Assembly (NCBI GenBank): GCA_963811365.1
Contig: CAWEQW010000009.1
Location: 353,319 to 417,318, forward strand
Length of the DNA stretch: 64,000 nt
Direction of reading: 5' to 3'
DNA from: CAWEQW01 sp963811365
Lineage (GTDB): Bacteria > Actinomycetota > Actinomycetes > Propionibacteriales > Nocardioidaceae
A program made the translations under genes and the position numbers. Every line of letters begins with the position of its first letter. The stretch's first letter is position 1. Positions 1-8,681 of the stretch are shown here, piece after piece. Below the pieces are notes generated by a model. The model saw only the letters and a list, made by a program, of their open reading frames with translations, ran no database searches and was not told where the DNA came from.

Positions 1-1278
1 CGGCGCGGGGAGCACCGGCTCGCCGCGCTCACGCTCTGGCTGGCACTCGCCGCACTGAGCCCCTCCGGGGGACTGATCGCCGCCGTGGTGGCGCTCGCCT
101 TCGGCCTGGGCGGCAGGGGAGCCGCCCGGCGCACGGCCGGGCTGCTGCTCGCGGTCGGGGCGACGAACGCCCCGTGGGCGGTGGCGGGCCTGGCGCACGC
201 GTCCCAGGCGGTGGGGGAGGCCGCCGGGGCGACGATGTTCGCCGCCGGTGGCGCCGGCGGGCTGCCGACGCCGCTGGCGGTGCTCGGCCTCGGGGGCGTC
301 TGGAACCTCGAGACGGTGCCCGGAAGCCTGCGGGGGCCGTCCGCGTGGCTCTGGCTGGTGGCCCTGGTCGGGCTGGCCGCGGCCGGCGTGCGGCACTGGT
401 GGCGGCAGGACGCCCTGCGTGACCGGGTGGGCTACCTGGCCTGCGCCGGGCTCGGGGTCGCCGTGGCGCTGTTCGCGGTGGCGACGCCGTCCGCGGCGGC
501 CTGGTTCGTCGGCGCGGTGCCCGGGGGTGGCCTGCTCCGCGACGGGAGCCGGTACCTCGGCCTGCTGGCGCTCCTCGAGGTGGCACTCGTCGGGCACGGC
601 GCCGTGGTTCTCCTCGGCCTGCTGCGGGACCGGGTCGCCCGCACCGCCGTGGTCGCCGGCCTGGTGCTGCTGCCGCTCGCGCTGCTGCCGGACCTGGCCT
701 GGGGCGGTCTCGGCCGCCTGGTGCCGGTCGGCTACCCGGCGTCGTACGGCCGGGTACGCGACGTGCTGCAGGGCGCCGCTGCCGAGCGCCGCGGCGACCT
801 GCTCGTGCTGCCGTTCACCTCCTACCGGGCGCCGCGCTGGAACCACGGCCGCAAGGTGCTCGACCCGCTGGGCCGGTACATGACCCCCGACTACGTCGCC
901 AGCGACCAGCTGGCGGTGGACGGCCACCTGCTTCCGGTGGAGGACCCGCGGGGCCGTGCCGCGCTCCGCGCGCTGCGCGGCCCGGAGTCCGGCCGCTCCT
1001 CCGGGCTCCGGGCCCTCGGCATCCGGTTCGTGCTGCGCGACGCCGGCGCTCCCGGGGCGGGCACCCGGCGGTACGACGCGCCCGTGCCGGGGCGGCTGCT
1101 GGCGCGCGCGGGCACGCTCCGGCTCCTGGCACTGCGTGGCCCGGTGACGATCGCCGAGCCCCCGGCCCGCCGCTGGCTGTCCGCTCTGGGGTCTTTCGTA
1201 CTTTTCGCCGGTGCGGTGTTGCTCGCCGCGGGCAAAATCTGCCGCGATCGGCTGCGGCGTCTTGCTACCGAGCGGTAG
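1..1278 (+). CDS. Polytopic membrane protein, GT-C glycosyltransferase-like (5' partial)
   Basis: The frame is already open at base 1, so the true start lies outside the window; 425 residues are visible. The N-terminal two thirds is a run of long hydrophobic helices rich in Leu, Ala and Val. A soluble stretch of about 150 residues follows, then one last helix and a basic tail. I recognise no catalytic motif. The shape (many helices, then an extracytoplasmic domain) fits the large GT-C-like envelope proteins found beside AftD-type genes, and the neighbours are glycosyltransferases, so a role in envelope glycan or lipid assembly is inferred. The stop is followed at once by a palindrome and the promoter of the next small gene. 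Confidence 0.6.
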   Translation, partial: RRGEHRLAALTLWLALAALSPSGGLIAAVVALAFGLGGRGAARRTAGLLLAVGATNAPWAVAGLAHASQAVGEAAGATMFAAGGAGGLPTPLAVLGLGGVWNLETVPGSLRGPSAWLWLVALVGLAAAGVRHWWRQDALRDRVGYLACAGLGVAVALFAVATPSAAAWFVGAVPGGGLLRDGSRYLGLLALLEVALVGHGAVVLLGLLRDRVARTAVVAGLVLLPLALLPDLAWGGLGRLVPVGYPASYGRVRDVLQGAAAERRGDLLVLPFTSYRAPRWNHGRKVLDPLGRYMTPDYVASDQLAVDGHLLPVEDPRGRAALRALRGPESGRSSGLRALGIRFVLRDAGAPGAGTRRYDAPVPGRLLARAGTLRLLALRGPVTIAEPPARRWLSALGSFVLFAGAVLLAAGKICRDRLRRLATER

Positions 1279-1280
1279 CA
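1263..1280. promoter_or_regulatory. Palindromic operator candidate, GCTACC-N4-GGTAGC
   Basis: A perfect 18-base palindrome with a two-base centre (GCTACCG, AG, CGGTAGC, flanked by T and A). It ends 7 bases before a -10-like TAGAGT (1288-1293) of the next gene, so a bound protein would block RNA polymerase. It shares the core TACY-N4-RGTA with sites at 10592, 51408 and, less perfectly, 2688. The form is typical of TetR-family operators; the regulator is not in the window. Confidence 0.5.
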
Positions 1281-1287
1281 CCATAGC

Positions 1288-1293
1288 TAGAGT
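1288..1293 (+). promoter_or_regulatory. -10 element for DUF2613 gene
   Basis: TAGAGT fits the actinobacterial TANNNT hexamer. It stands 26 bases before the chosen ATG, leaving room for the GAGGAGG ribosome site at 1303-1309. Confidence 0.4.
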
Positions 1294-1319
1294 GCAGTCA
1301 CAGAGGAGGCAATGAGCAC

Positions 1320-1475
1320 ATGGGTGGTTTGGCAGGCGGCATCATCGCGCTGGTGGTCGGCGGTGGGCTGGCCGGTGCGACGATTCTCGGCATCGTCTCC
1401 TCGCAGACCGGCTCCAGCGCTCCGGCCAACGGCGTCGAGCAGACCGTGATGGACTACGGCACCGCGAGCAGGTGA
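1320..1475 (+). CDS. DUF2613-family small membrane protein
   Basis: This is a 51-residue protein too short for most gene callers. It begins with a Gly-rich transmembrane helix (about residues 3-26, with the run LVVGGGLAGATILG) followed by a short Ser/Thr/Asn-rich tail, which is the layout of the actinobacterial DUF2613 family of unknown function. The ATG at 1320 was chosen because GAGGAGG ends 10 bases upstream; an ATG at 1312 is in another frame and too close to that site. It lies between the GT-C-like gene and a convergent glycosyltransferase. A palindromic operator candidate precedes its promoter, so it is probably repressed under some condition. Confidence 0.7.
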   Translation: MGGLAGGIIALVVGGGLAGATILGIVSSQTGSSAPANGVEQTVMDYGTASR

Positions 1476-1515
1476 GCCCGGCTCGGCTGTCCTGACCCCG
1501 GCCGGCCGGGCTCGG

Positions 1516-2676
1516 CTACGGCAGCGGGTCGACCGCGGCGGCGACGCGTCCTTCCAGCGCCTCGCCGATGATCCCGGCGAAGGCCTCGGTGGCGTGCTCC
1601 CACGTGTGGACCCTCGCAGCCTCCCGAGCGCCGGCGCCCAGCCGCTCGCGGCGGGCGGTGTCGTCCAGCAGCTCCGCGACGGTGCGCACCAGCTCGTCGT
1701 GGTCCTCGACGAGCGCCCCGGACACGCCGTGCCGCACGGACTCGCGGGTGCCGCCGGCCGAGGAGTACGCGATCGTGGGGACCCCGTGCACTCCTGCCTC
1801 GCCGACGACCAGGCCCCAGCCCTCCTTCAGCGAGGGAAGCAGCATCAGCCAGGACTCGGCGAGCAGCTCGTGCTTGCGGGCCTCCGAGACGTGGCCGGTG
1901 AAGGTCACCAGGTCCGCGACGCCCGCCTCGGCGACGTACTTGCGCAGGTCGTCCTCCCACCAGCCGCTGCCGACGAGCACCAGCCGCAGGTCCGGCCATG
2001 TTCCGCGCAGCGCGCGCACCGCGTCCACCGCGTGCTCGACCTGCTTGTGCGGGACCAGCCGGCCGACCACGCACAGCACCGGCGTGGGCGAGCGGCGGGT
2101 GGTGACCGGCGGAGCCGGCTCGGTGCCGTTGTGCACGACCGCGATCCGCCGGGAGTCGACTCCCAGCGAGACGAGCTCGTCGCGGGTCGCGTGGGACACC
2201 GCGACGTACTGGCTGCGCGCGTAGAGCCGGGGCGCGACCCGGCTCTCGACCCACCAGCCCACCCGGCCGGTCAGCCCCGGGTAGACGACCGGCCACTGCT
2301 CGCGGTGCACGTGGTGCACCAGGACGACGACCGGCCGCCGAGTGCCGAGCCGGGTGAAGAACGGCAGTCCGTTCTGCACGTCGACGACGAGGTCCACCCG
2401 GCCGAAGGAGCGGCGCAGGAGATGCAGGAGGCCCTGGGCGTAGACGCCGAGCTTCGTGCCCCGGCGCACGAAGCGGACGCCGTCCACGAGCTCGTCCGCG
2501 GGCGCCCGGTCGTGGGCAGCACAGAACACCGTGGCCCGCGCGCCGCGCGCGACGAGCCCACGAGCCATCTTCTCGACGTACCGCTCTGAGCCGCCGCCCT
2601 CGGGGTTGGCGGTGTCGCGCCAGTTGAAGAAGACGACATGACGACCGGCCACAGAAGCGGGGCCCGGTCCCTGCAT
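1516..2676 (-). CDS. Glycosyltransferase family 4 (GT-B fold)
   Basis: The 386-residue protein has the two Rossmann domains of GT4 enzymes. The N-terminal domain opens with a strand followed by a Gly-rich loop (PEGGGSERYVEKMARGL, about residues 25-41), typical of the acceptor side. The C-terminal domain has VVGRLVPHKQVEHAVDA, the usual start of the nucleotide-sugar half, then SLKEGWGLVVGEAG, the E-x7-E donor motif (about residues 285-300). It likely transfers a sugar from an NDP-sugar to an envelope acceptor at the inner face of the membrane; the substrate is unknown. The gene is divergent from a methyltransferase. A -10 TAACAT sits 7 bases before the ATG, so the transcript is probably leaderless. 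Confidence 0.85.
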   Translation of the reverse strand: MQGPGPASVAGRHVVFFNWRDTANPEGGGSERYVEKMARGLVARGARATVFCAAHDRAPADELVDGVRFVRRGTKLGVYAQGLLHLLRRSFGRVDLVVDVQNGLPFFTRLGTRRPVVVLVHHVHREQWPVVYPGLTGRVGWWVESRVAPRLYARSQYVAVSHATRDELVSLGVDSRRIAVVHNGTEPAPPVTTRRSPTPVLCVVGRLVPHKQVEHAVDAVRALRGTWPDLRLVLVGSGWWEDDLRKYVAEAGVADLVTFTGHVSEARKHELLAESWLMLLPSLKEGWGLVVGEAGVHGVPTIAYSSAGGTRESVRHGVSGALVEDHDELVRTVAELLDDTARRERLGAGAREAARVHTWEHATEAFAGIIGEALEGRVAAAVDPLP

Positions 2677-2683
2677 GCCGCGG

Positions 2684-2689
2684 ATGTTA
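2684..2689 (-). promoter_or_regulatory. -10 element, leaderless promoter of GT4 gene
   Basis: On the minus strand TAACAT is followed by 7 bases and then the ATG at 2676, with no ribosome binding site between them. Confidence 0.5.
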
Positions 2690-2699
2690 CCAGTCGGTC
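2688..2699. promoter_or_regulatory. Weak copy of the TACY-N4-RGTA operator
   Basis: TACCAGTCGGTC matches the palindrome core seen at 1263, 10592 and 51408 except for the last base. It abuts and overlaps the -10 of the GT4 gene, the position used by the other copies. On its own it is weak. Confidence 0.3.
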
Positions 2700-2730
2700 A
2701 CGAAGCGCCGCGGCGTCTTCGGGGTTCCGG

Positions 2731-2736
2731 TAGGGT
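2731..2736 (+). promoter_or_regulatory. -10 element, leaderless promoter of methyltransferase gene
   Basis: TAGGGT lies 7 bases before the GTG at 2744; no ribosome binding site is present. Confidence 0.55.
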
Positions 2737-2743
2737 CCACGGC

Positions 2744-3496
2744 GTGCCCGGCCGCACCGCCGTCGTCGCGCGTCCCTGGAGGGCCGACCTCCGGCGATCC
2801 GTGGCCCTGCTGCGCGCGTTCCGCCACGAGCAGCCCGACCCGCCGCGCTTCTACCTCGCACTCGCCGAGGACTCCGCCGCCCAGGTCGCCGAGTACGCCG
2901 ACCTCGCCGGTGCCACGCTGCTCGATGTCGGCGGCGGTCCGGGGTACTTCCGCGACGCGTTCACCGCCGCAGGCGCGCGCTACGTCGCCCTGGACGCGGA
3001 CGTCGGCGAGCTGTCGGGGCTTGGCGGGATCGCGCCGGGCACCGTGGTGGGCAGCGGCATGCAGCTGCCGTTCGCGACCGGCTCTGTGGACGTCTGCTAC
3101 TCCTCCAACGTCCTCGAGCACGTCCCCCGGCCGTGGCGGATGGCCGACGAGATGCTGCGGGTGACCCGTCCGGGAGGCGTCACGTTCCTGTCGTACACGC
3201 TCTGGTACGGCCCCTGGGGCGGTCACGAGACGGCGCCGTGGCACCTCCTCGGCGGGGAGCGGGCCCGGGCCCGGTACCGACGCGTGCACGGCCGCGAGCC
3301 CAAGAACCGCTACGGCGAGTCGCTGTTCGCGGTGACGGCGAAGGCCGGGCTCGTCTGGGCGGCCCGGCAGGCCTCCGCGGACGTGCTCGCGGCGATCCCG
3401 CGCTACAACCCGCGCTCCACCTACTGGCTCACCCGGGTCCCGGGACTCCGTGAGGTGGTGACGTGGAACCTCGTGATCGCGCTGCGCAAGAGGTGA
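2744..3496 (+). CDS. Class I SAM-dependent methyltransferase
   Basis: The protein is 250 residues from the GTG at 2744. It carries LLDVGGGPGYF (motif I, SAM binding) near residue 62, an acidic residue ending strand 2 (ALDAD), then SSNVLEHVPRPWRMADEMLRV, the motif IV region of Methyltransf_11 enzymes. The start was chosen over an in-frame ATG further upstream because a -10 TAGGGT sits 7 bases before the GTG, the same leaderless layout as many genes here. Its last codon overlaps the start of the AftD-like gene by GTGA, so the two are translationally coupled. A glycolipid or polyketide-like acceptor is possible, but nothing in the sequence fixes the substrate. Confidence 0.85.
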   Translation: MPGRTAVVARPWRADLRRSVALLRAFRHEQPDPPRFYLALAEDSAAQVAEYADLAGATLLDVGGGPGYFRDAFTAAGARYVALDADVGELSGLGGIAPGTVVGSGMQLPFATGSVDVCYSSNVLEHVPRPWRMADEMLRVTRPGGVTFLSYTLWYGPWGGHETAPWHLLGGERARARYRRVHGREPKNRYGESLFAVTAKAGLVWAARQASADVLAAIPRYNPRSTYWLTRVPGLREVVTWNLVIALRKR

Positions 3497-6400
3497 GCCG
3501 GGCCCCGGCGACGTCCGGGCTGCGCATGTGGGGGTACTGCCTGCTGCTCACGGCCGCGGCGTTCGTCCAGCAGCCCGGGCGGCTGGTCGGCGACACGAAG
3601 TTCGACCTCGTCGTGGACCCCGCGCGGTTCCTCTCCCGAGCCTGGAACCTGTGGGACCCGCTGGCGGCCTTCGGCCAGGTCCAGAACCAGGCCTACGGCT
3701 ACTTCTGGCCGATGGGCCCGTTCTTCGTGGCCGGCGACCTGGTCCGGCTCCCCGGCTGGGTGGTCCAGCGGGCGTGGTGGGCGGTGCTGCTCTGCCTGGC
3801 GTTCGTCGGCGTGGTGAGGCTGGCCGGCGCGCTGCGCATCGGGACACCGGGCTCTCGGGTGCTCGCGGGGTTCGGCTACGCGCTCTCGGCTCACGTGCTG
3901 ACGCTGCTCGGTCCGACGTCGGTGGAGGCCTGGCCGACCGCCCTGGCGCCCTGGGTGCTGCTCCCGCTCGTCATCGGCGCCGAGCGGGGGTCGCCGCGAC
4001 GGGCGGCCGCGCTGGCCGCGCTCGCCGTGGCGATGTGCGGCGGGGTGAACGCGGTGGCCGTGGCCGCGGTCCTCCCGGTCGGGGTGGTCTGGCTCCTGAC
4101 CCGCGAACGAGGGCCGCGCCGGCGGGTGCTGCTCACGTGGTGGCCACTGCTGACCGTCGTCGCGACCCTGTGGTGGTCGGTGCCGCTGGTGCTGCTCGGC
4201 AGGGTGAGCCCGCCGTTCCTCGACTACATCGAGAACGCACCCATCACGACGAGCACGACGAGCCTCCCGGACGTGCTCACGGGGACCTCCGACTGGGTGG
4301 CGTACGCGTCCCCCTTGGACTGGGTCGCCGGGCACCTTCTCGGTACCACCCCGCTGCTGCTGGTCGACGCGGCGGTGGTCACGGGACTCGGGCTGCTCGG
4401 CATCTGCCGCCGCGACAACCCGCACGCCCGGTTCCTACTGCTCAGCGTGGTGCTCGGTGTCGTGATCGTGACGTTCGGGTGGGCCGGTCCGGTGCACGGC
4501 TGGTTCGCCGACGGGCGCCAGGCAGCGCTGGACGGGGCGTTGGCGCCGCTGCGCAACCTGCACAAGTTCGACGTGGTGCTGCGGCTGCCGTTGGTCCTGG
4601 GCCTGGCGCACCTGGTCGGCGGCTTCGCCCCGGGGCGGGCCCGGACCCGCCCCGCCGGCCAGGGAGCTGCCGCGCTGCGGGCGGGCGTGCTGCTCGCCGC
4701 GCTGTTCTCCGTGGTGGGCGTGGCGATCCCGGTGATCTCCGGGCAGCTGGCCCCCGGCGCCCCGGTGCGGGAGGTGCCCGGGTACTGGCGGCAGGCAGCC
4801 GACTATCTGGCCGCCCACCAGCGGGACGGCCGTGCGCTGGAGCTCCCGGCGAGCGCGTTCGGCGACTACCTGTGGGGCAGCCCGCACGACGACGTGCTCC
4901 AGGGCCTGACCCGCAGCCCGTGGGCCGTGCGCAACATCGTCCCGCTGGCACAGCCGGGCAACGTCCGGTTCCTGGACGCGGTGACCCGGGCGACCGAGCT
5001 CGGCTCGCCGAACGACCACCTGGCCGGGTTCCTCGACTCCAACGGCGTCGGGCTGCTCGTCGTGCGCAACGACCTGGCGCCGTTCCGCGCGGACTCACCC
5101 AACCCGGTGGTGCTGCACCAGGCTCTCGACCGGTCACCCGGGATCACTCGGGTGGCCTCGTTCGGGCCCGGCGTGGGCACCGCTGCGAAGGGCACCACTC
5201 GTGACGGCCGCCGGGTCTTCACCGACCGCGGCCGGTCGGCGGTCTACCCGGCCGTCGAGATCTACCGGGTCGGGGACGGGGCGCGCGCCGTGAGCGGCTG
5301 GCAGGCCTCGACGGTGCCGGTCGTGTCCGGCGACCCCGGGAGCCGGCTCGGCACCGATGCGTACAGGACCCCGGCCATCCTGGCCGGCGACCTCGGCCCC
5401 GGTCGCTCCGCGGGCCGGGTCTACCTCACCGACGGGCTCGCGCGCAGGGAGACTGCGTTCACCTCGGTGCGGCAGAACCAGTCGGCGGCGATGACGGCGC
5501 GCCAGCCGTGGCGGCTGCACTCCGTGGAGCACGCCCACCGGCTCTACGAGGACCAGGCCCGCTGGGAGACGACCGCGGTGTGGCAGGGCATCGCCGGCGT
5601 GAGCGCGTCCTCCTCCGAGGCCTGGGCGGACGCGAACCCGCCCATCGTCCCGGCCTCGGCGCCGGCCGCCGCCGTGGACGGGAGGGCCTGGACCCAGTTC
5701 GTGAGCGCCGGCCGCCACGGCGCCAAGGGGCAGTGGTGGCAGCTGCGGCTGCGGCGCGTCAGGGCGGTGCCGTGGGTCACGGTGACGATGGGCAGCACGC
5801 CCGGCTCGTCGCGGGTCACCCGCCTGGAGCTGCGGACCGACGCCGGCTCCGTCGAGGTGCCGGCGCCGGCCCCGCGGGACTCCGCCACCTTCGCACTGCC
5901 GGCCGGGGCGACCCGGACGCTGCGGATCCGTGCCGTCGCGGTGGCCCACGACCAGCCGGAGGCCCAGTTCGCGCTCGCCGAGGCGAGGCTGCCGGGAGTG
6001 ACCCCGCGGCGGTTGCTGGCGACGCCCGCGCGAGCCCTGCGCGGTGACCCGGACGAGATCGTGCTGACCCGTGACCCGCAACGGTCGGCGTGTGCGGTGG
6101 TGGGCGCGACGACCACCTGCGACGACTTCCTGCGGACCCGCAGCGAGGACGCGAACGGGCTCGCCCGCCGGGTGACGCTGGAGGCGCCCGCCGACTACCG
6201 GGTGTCGCTGACGGCGCGGCTCGGCCTGGGGCCCTCGGCCGCTCGGGCCGTCGCCCGTGGGCTGCCCGTCTCCGTGGTGAGCAGCTCGTCGCTGTCACGC
6301 GACCCGCGCGGCTCCGCGCTGGCGACGGTGGACGGCGACCTCGGCACGACCTGGGTGGCCGGCACGGAACCCGACCCGCGACTGCTGGTGCGGTGGCGTG

Positions 6401-7575
6401 CCCCGGCCCGGGTCGGCCGCGTCCAGCTGCTGCTCGGCGCGGACGCCGCAGCCTCACGGGCCCGGAAGGTCACCGTCAGCGCGGCCGGCGAGCGGCGGGT
6501 GGTCATCCTCGACGCGCAGGGCCGCGGACGCTTCCGGCCCCTGGACACCAGGTCGCTCACGATCACGTTCGACCGAACGGTTCCGGCGTACTCGGCCGAG
6601 GCCGGCGCACTGGTGCGGCTGCCGGTCGGGGTCTCCGAGCTGAGGCTCCCGCAGGTCCCCGCGTCGCGGCGGATGAGCCGGTACGCACCGGTGCGACTGC
6701 CCTGCGGCGCAGGGCCGACGCTGCACACCGAAACGACCACGACGCGCACTCGGGTCACCACCTCGCTCGCCGAGCTGACCGGCGGCGGACCGCTGTCGGC
6801 GCAGACCTGCCGCTCCGCCAGGGTCTCGCTGCACGCCGGACGCAACACGCTCCTCGTCTCGCCGAACCCGGTCACGGTCCCGCAGCAGCTCGTGCTGGAC
6901 CGCGTCGGCAGCACCGCCGTGACGCCGCAGCCGGTCCCCGTTCGGCTCCGGAGCTGGCAGCCTGACCGGCGTGCGGTGGTCGTGCCCGCGCGAGCCGCGC
7001 CGACCCTGCTGGTGGTCGAGGAGAACCTCAACCCCGGCTGGCGGGCGACCGTGGCCGGCCGGTCGCTGACGGCGCAGCGGGTGGACGGCTGGAAGCAGGG
7101 GTTCGTCGTCCCCGCCGGCGTCGGGGGGACCGTGTCGTTGACCTACACCCCGGACCGCCCCTACCAGCTCGCGCTGCTGCTCGGCCTGGCCGCGCTCGCG
7201 GTCGTCGCTCTGGTGGCCTGGCGCAGCCGGCGGGACCGGCTGCTCGCTCCGCTGGGCACCGCGGAGGGCGCCGCGTGGGCGGACGCGACCGCGTTCGCCG
7301 TGGCCGGTGGCCTGCTCGCCGGCTGGTTCGGCGTCGCGCTCGTCGTCGTCGCGCTGGTGGCCCGACGCGACGCGACGCTGCGTCGCGCCGGGGGCTGGGC
7401 GGCAGCGGTGCTCGCGGGGCTCGCGGGCGTCACCATGGCCCTGCTTCGGGCGCACACCTTCCATGCGGCGTCCGTCACCGCTCAGGTGCTGGCCTGCCTG
7501 GCCCTGGCTGCCGCCGTCCTGGGCACGAGCGGCCCGACGTTCTTCAGCCGCAGGAACGGCCGCTCGAGAAGGTAG
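3493..7575 (+). CDS. AftD-like alpha-(1->3)-arabinofuranosyltransferase, DUF3367 family
   Basis: The product is a very large membrane protein of 1360 residues, close to the roughly 1400 of mycobacterial AftD. Residues 1-420 form the GT-C core: about ten helices, with an early acidic loop (GDTKFDLVVDP, near residue 35) like the catalytic loop of lipid-phosphate-sugar transferases. A long extracytoplasmic part follows, with discoidin/carbohydrate-binding-like segments (VDGDLGTTWVAG near residue 955). Three or so helices and a basic tail end the protein. The family adds arabinofuranose from decaprenyl-phosphoryl-arabinose to arabinan; the window also encodes that donor's synthesis (11675-14730). 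The GTG at 3493 overlaps the upstream stop. The 3' end overlaps the convergent acyltransferase by 94 bases. Confidence 0.8.
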   Translation: MSRAPATSGLRMWGYCLLLTAAAFVQQPGRLVGDTKFDLVVDPARFLSRAWNLWDPLAAFGQVQNQAYGYFWPMGPFFVAGDLVRLPGWVVQRAWWAVLLCLAFVGVVRLAGALRIGTPGSRVLAGFGYALSAHVLTLLGPTSVEAWPTALAPWVLLPLVIGAERGSPRRAAALAALAVAMCGGVNAVAVAAVLPVGVVWLLTRERGPRRRVLLTWWPLLTVVATLWWSVPLVLLGRVSPPFLDYIENAPITTSTTSLPDVLTGTSDWVAYASPLDWVAGHLLGTTPLLLVDAAVVTGLGLLGICRRDNPHARFLLLSVVLGVVIVTFGWAGPVHGWFADGRQAALDGALAPLRNLHKFDVVLRLPLVLGLAHLVGGFAPGRARTRPAGQGAAALRAGVLLAALFSVVGVAIPVISGQLAPGAPVREVPGYWRQAADYLAAHQRDGRALELPASAFGDYLWGSPHDDVLQGLTRSPWAVRNIVPLAQPGNVRFLDAVTRATELGSPNDHLAGFLDSNGVGLLVVRNDLAPFRADSPNPVVLHQALDRSPGITRVASFGPGVGTAAKGTTRDGRRVFTDRGRSAVYPAVEIYRVGDGARAVSGWQASTVPVVSGDPGSRLGTDAYRTPAILAGDLGPGRSAGRVYLTDGLARRETAFTSVRQNQSAAMTARQPWRLHSVEHAHRLYEDQARWETTAVWQGIAGVSASSSEAWADANPPIVPASAPAAAVDGRAWTQFVSAGRHGAKGQWWQLRLRRVRAVPWVTVTMGSTPGSSRVTRLELRTDAGSVEVPAPAPRDSATFALPAGATRTLRIRAVAVAHDQPEAQFALAEARLPGVTPRRLLATPARALRGDPDEIVLTRDPQRSACAVVGATTTCDDFLRTRSEDANGLARRVTLEAPADYRVSLTARLGLGPSAARAVARGLPVSVVSSSSLSRDPRGSALATVDGDLGTTWVAGTEPDPRLLVRWRAPARVGRVQLLLGADAAASRARKVTVSAAGERRVVILDAQGRGRFRPLDTRSLTITFDRTVPAYSAEAGALVRLPVGVSELRLPQVPASRRMSRYAPVRLPCGAGPTLHTETTTTRTRVTTSLAELTGGGPLSAQTCRSARVSLHAGRNTLLVSPNPVTVPQQLVLDRVGSTAVTPQPVPVRLRSWQPDRRAVVVPARAAPTLLVVEENLNPGWRATVAGRSLTAQRVDGWKQGFVVPAGVGGTVSLTYTPDRPYQLALLLGLAALAVVALVAWRSRRDRLLAPLGTAEGAAWADATAFAVAGGLLAGWFGVALVVVALVARRDATLRRAGGWAAAVLAGLAGVTMALLRAHTFHAASVTAQVLACLALAAAVLGTSGPTFFSRRNGRSRR

Positions 7576-8681
7576 TAGCTGGTCGCGGACAGCAGCAGCG
7601 TCCCGGCGACCGTCAGCGCGAACACGACCACGAAGTGTCCGGTGAACACGCGGATGTCGAGGACCCGCATGACGGTGTCGAGCACGATCAGGTGCAGGCA
7701 GAAGATCCCGTAGGACACCTCGCCCAGCCACACCGGCACGGGGCCGCTCAGGGTACGTCGCCACCAGCCCTCCCGCTCGGGACCGAAGACCAGCGGCAGG
7801 ACGAGGAAGGCCGCGGCGACGGTGTAGAGGAAGACCTTGAAGAAGGCCTCCCAGTGGTTCGGCGGCACCAGTACCCGCGGGCCGGCCAGCGGCGTGCACG
7901 CCAGCGCGAACGCCGAGCCGCCGACCAGCCAGCTGCCGGGAAGGTCGCTGCCCCACCGGTCCAGCAGCCGCCAGGGCGAGCCCGGCGGCCGGCGAGGCGC
8001 GTGGACGCTGACGAAGGCGAAGAGGATCCCGACGCTGAACCACGGCAGGAAGCCCGGAAGCCACTGGTGGTAGTGCTGACGGGTGGCGTCGCTGACCGCG
8101 GCGACGCTGGTCTGCCAGATGAGGCCGCCCACCGTCATGGCAGCCAGGAAGACCAGCACCCTGCGCGGCGTCCAGGCCGCGCTGCGGCCCCACGGGCGGA
8201 GCATCACCCAGCACATCGCGGGCAGCAGCAGGTAGAACAGCACCTCGGTGCACAGGCTCCACATCTGGGTGAGCCCGAACGGCAGCAGGCCGTCGCCGTA
8301 GATCTGGGTCAGGGTCAGGTTGCGCAGCCAGGTGCTCGGCCCGGCTCCGGCGTTGCCCGGCAGCCAGGCAAGCGCCACGACGACCGTCACCCAGTAGAGG
8401 GGGAGGATGCGCAGCGCCCGCTTCCACAGGAAGTGCCGGTACGACGGGTGCCCGGCTCCCGCCTCGTGCGCCCGGAAGAACGGTCGCGCCAGCAGGAAGC
8501 CCGAGAGCACGAAGAAGAGCGCGACGCCGAAGTCGAGGCGGGACAGGAAGGCGCCGTGCGCGCCGACCCCGATCTCACCGGTGTCGAACGCGGTGTGGGT
8601 GGCCACCACGGCGAGTGCGCCCACTGCGCGCACGGCGTTCAGTGCCGGGAAGGACCGGTCCTCCGTCGTCGACGCGGTCAC
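7482..8681 (-). CDS. Acyltransferase family 3 membrane protein
   Basis: The 399-residue protein has the acyltransferase-3 layout: FPALNAVRAVGALAVVATH at the N-terminus (the R..AV..V..H motif with the catalytic-type His), FFVLSGFLLARPFF, then RALRILPLYWV, and about ten helices in all. The family O-acylates sugars or lipids of the envelope using an acyl donor from the cytoplasm. The GTG start overlaps the stop of the upstream membrane protein (GTGA), so the two are cotranslated. Its end runs 94 bases into the convergent AftD-like gene. With AftD and other envelope genes around it, acylation of an arabinan or glycolipid is a reasonable guess. Confidence 0.85.
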   Translation of the reverse strand: MTASTTEDRSFPALNAVRAVGALAVVATHTAFDTGEIGVGAHGAFLSRLDFGVALFFVLSGFLLARPFFRAHEAGAGHPSYRHFLWKRALRILPLYWVTVVVALAWLPGNAGAGPSTWLRNLTLTQIYGDGLLPFGLTQMWSLCTEVLFYLLLPAMCWVMLRPWGRSAAWTPRRVLVFLAAMTVGGLIWQTSVAAVSDATRQHYHQWLPGFLPWFSVGILFAFVSVHAPRRPPGSPWRLLDRWGSDLPGSWLVGGSAFALACTPLAGPRVLVPPNHWEAFFKVFLYTVAAAFLVLPLVFGPEREGWWRRTLSGPVPVWLGEVSYGIFCLHLIVLDTVMRVLDIRVFTGHFVVVFALTVAGTLLLSATSYYLLERPFLRLKNVGPLVPRTAAARARQAST

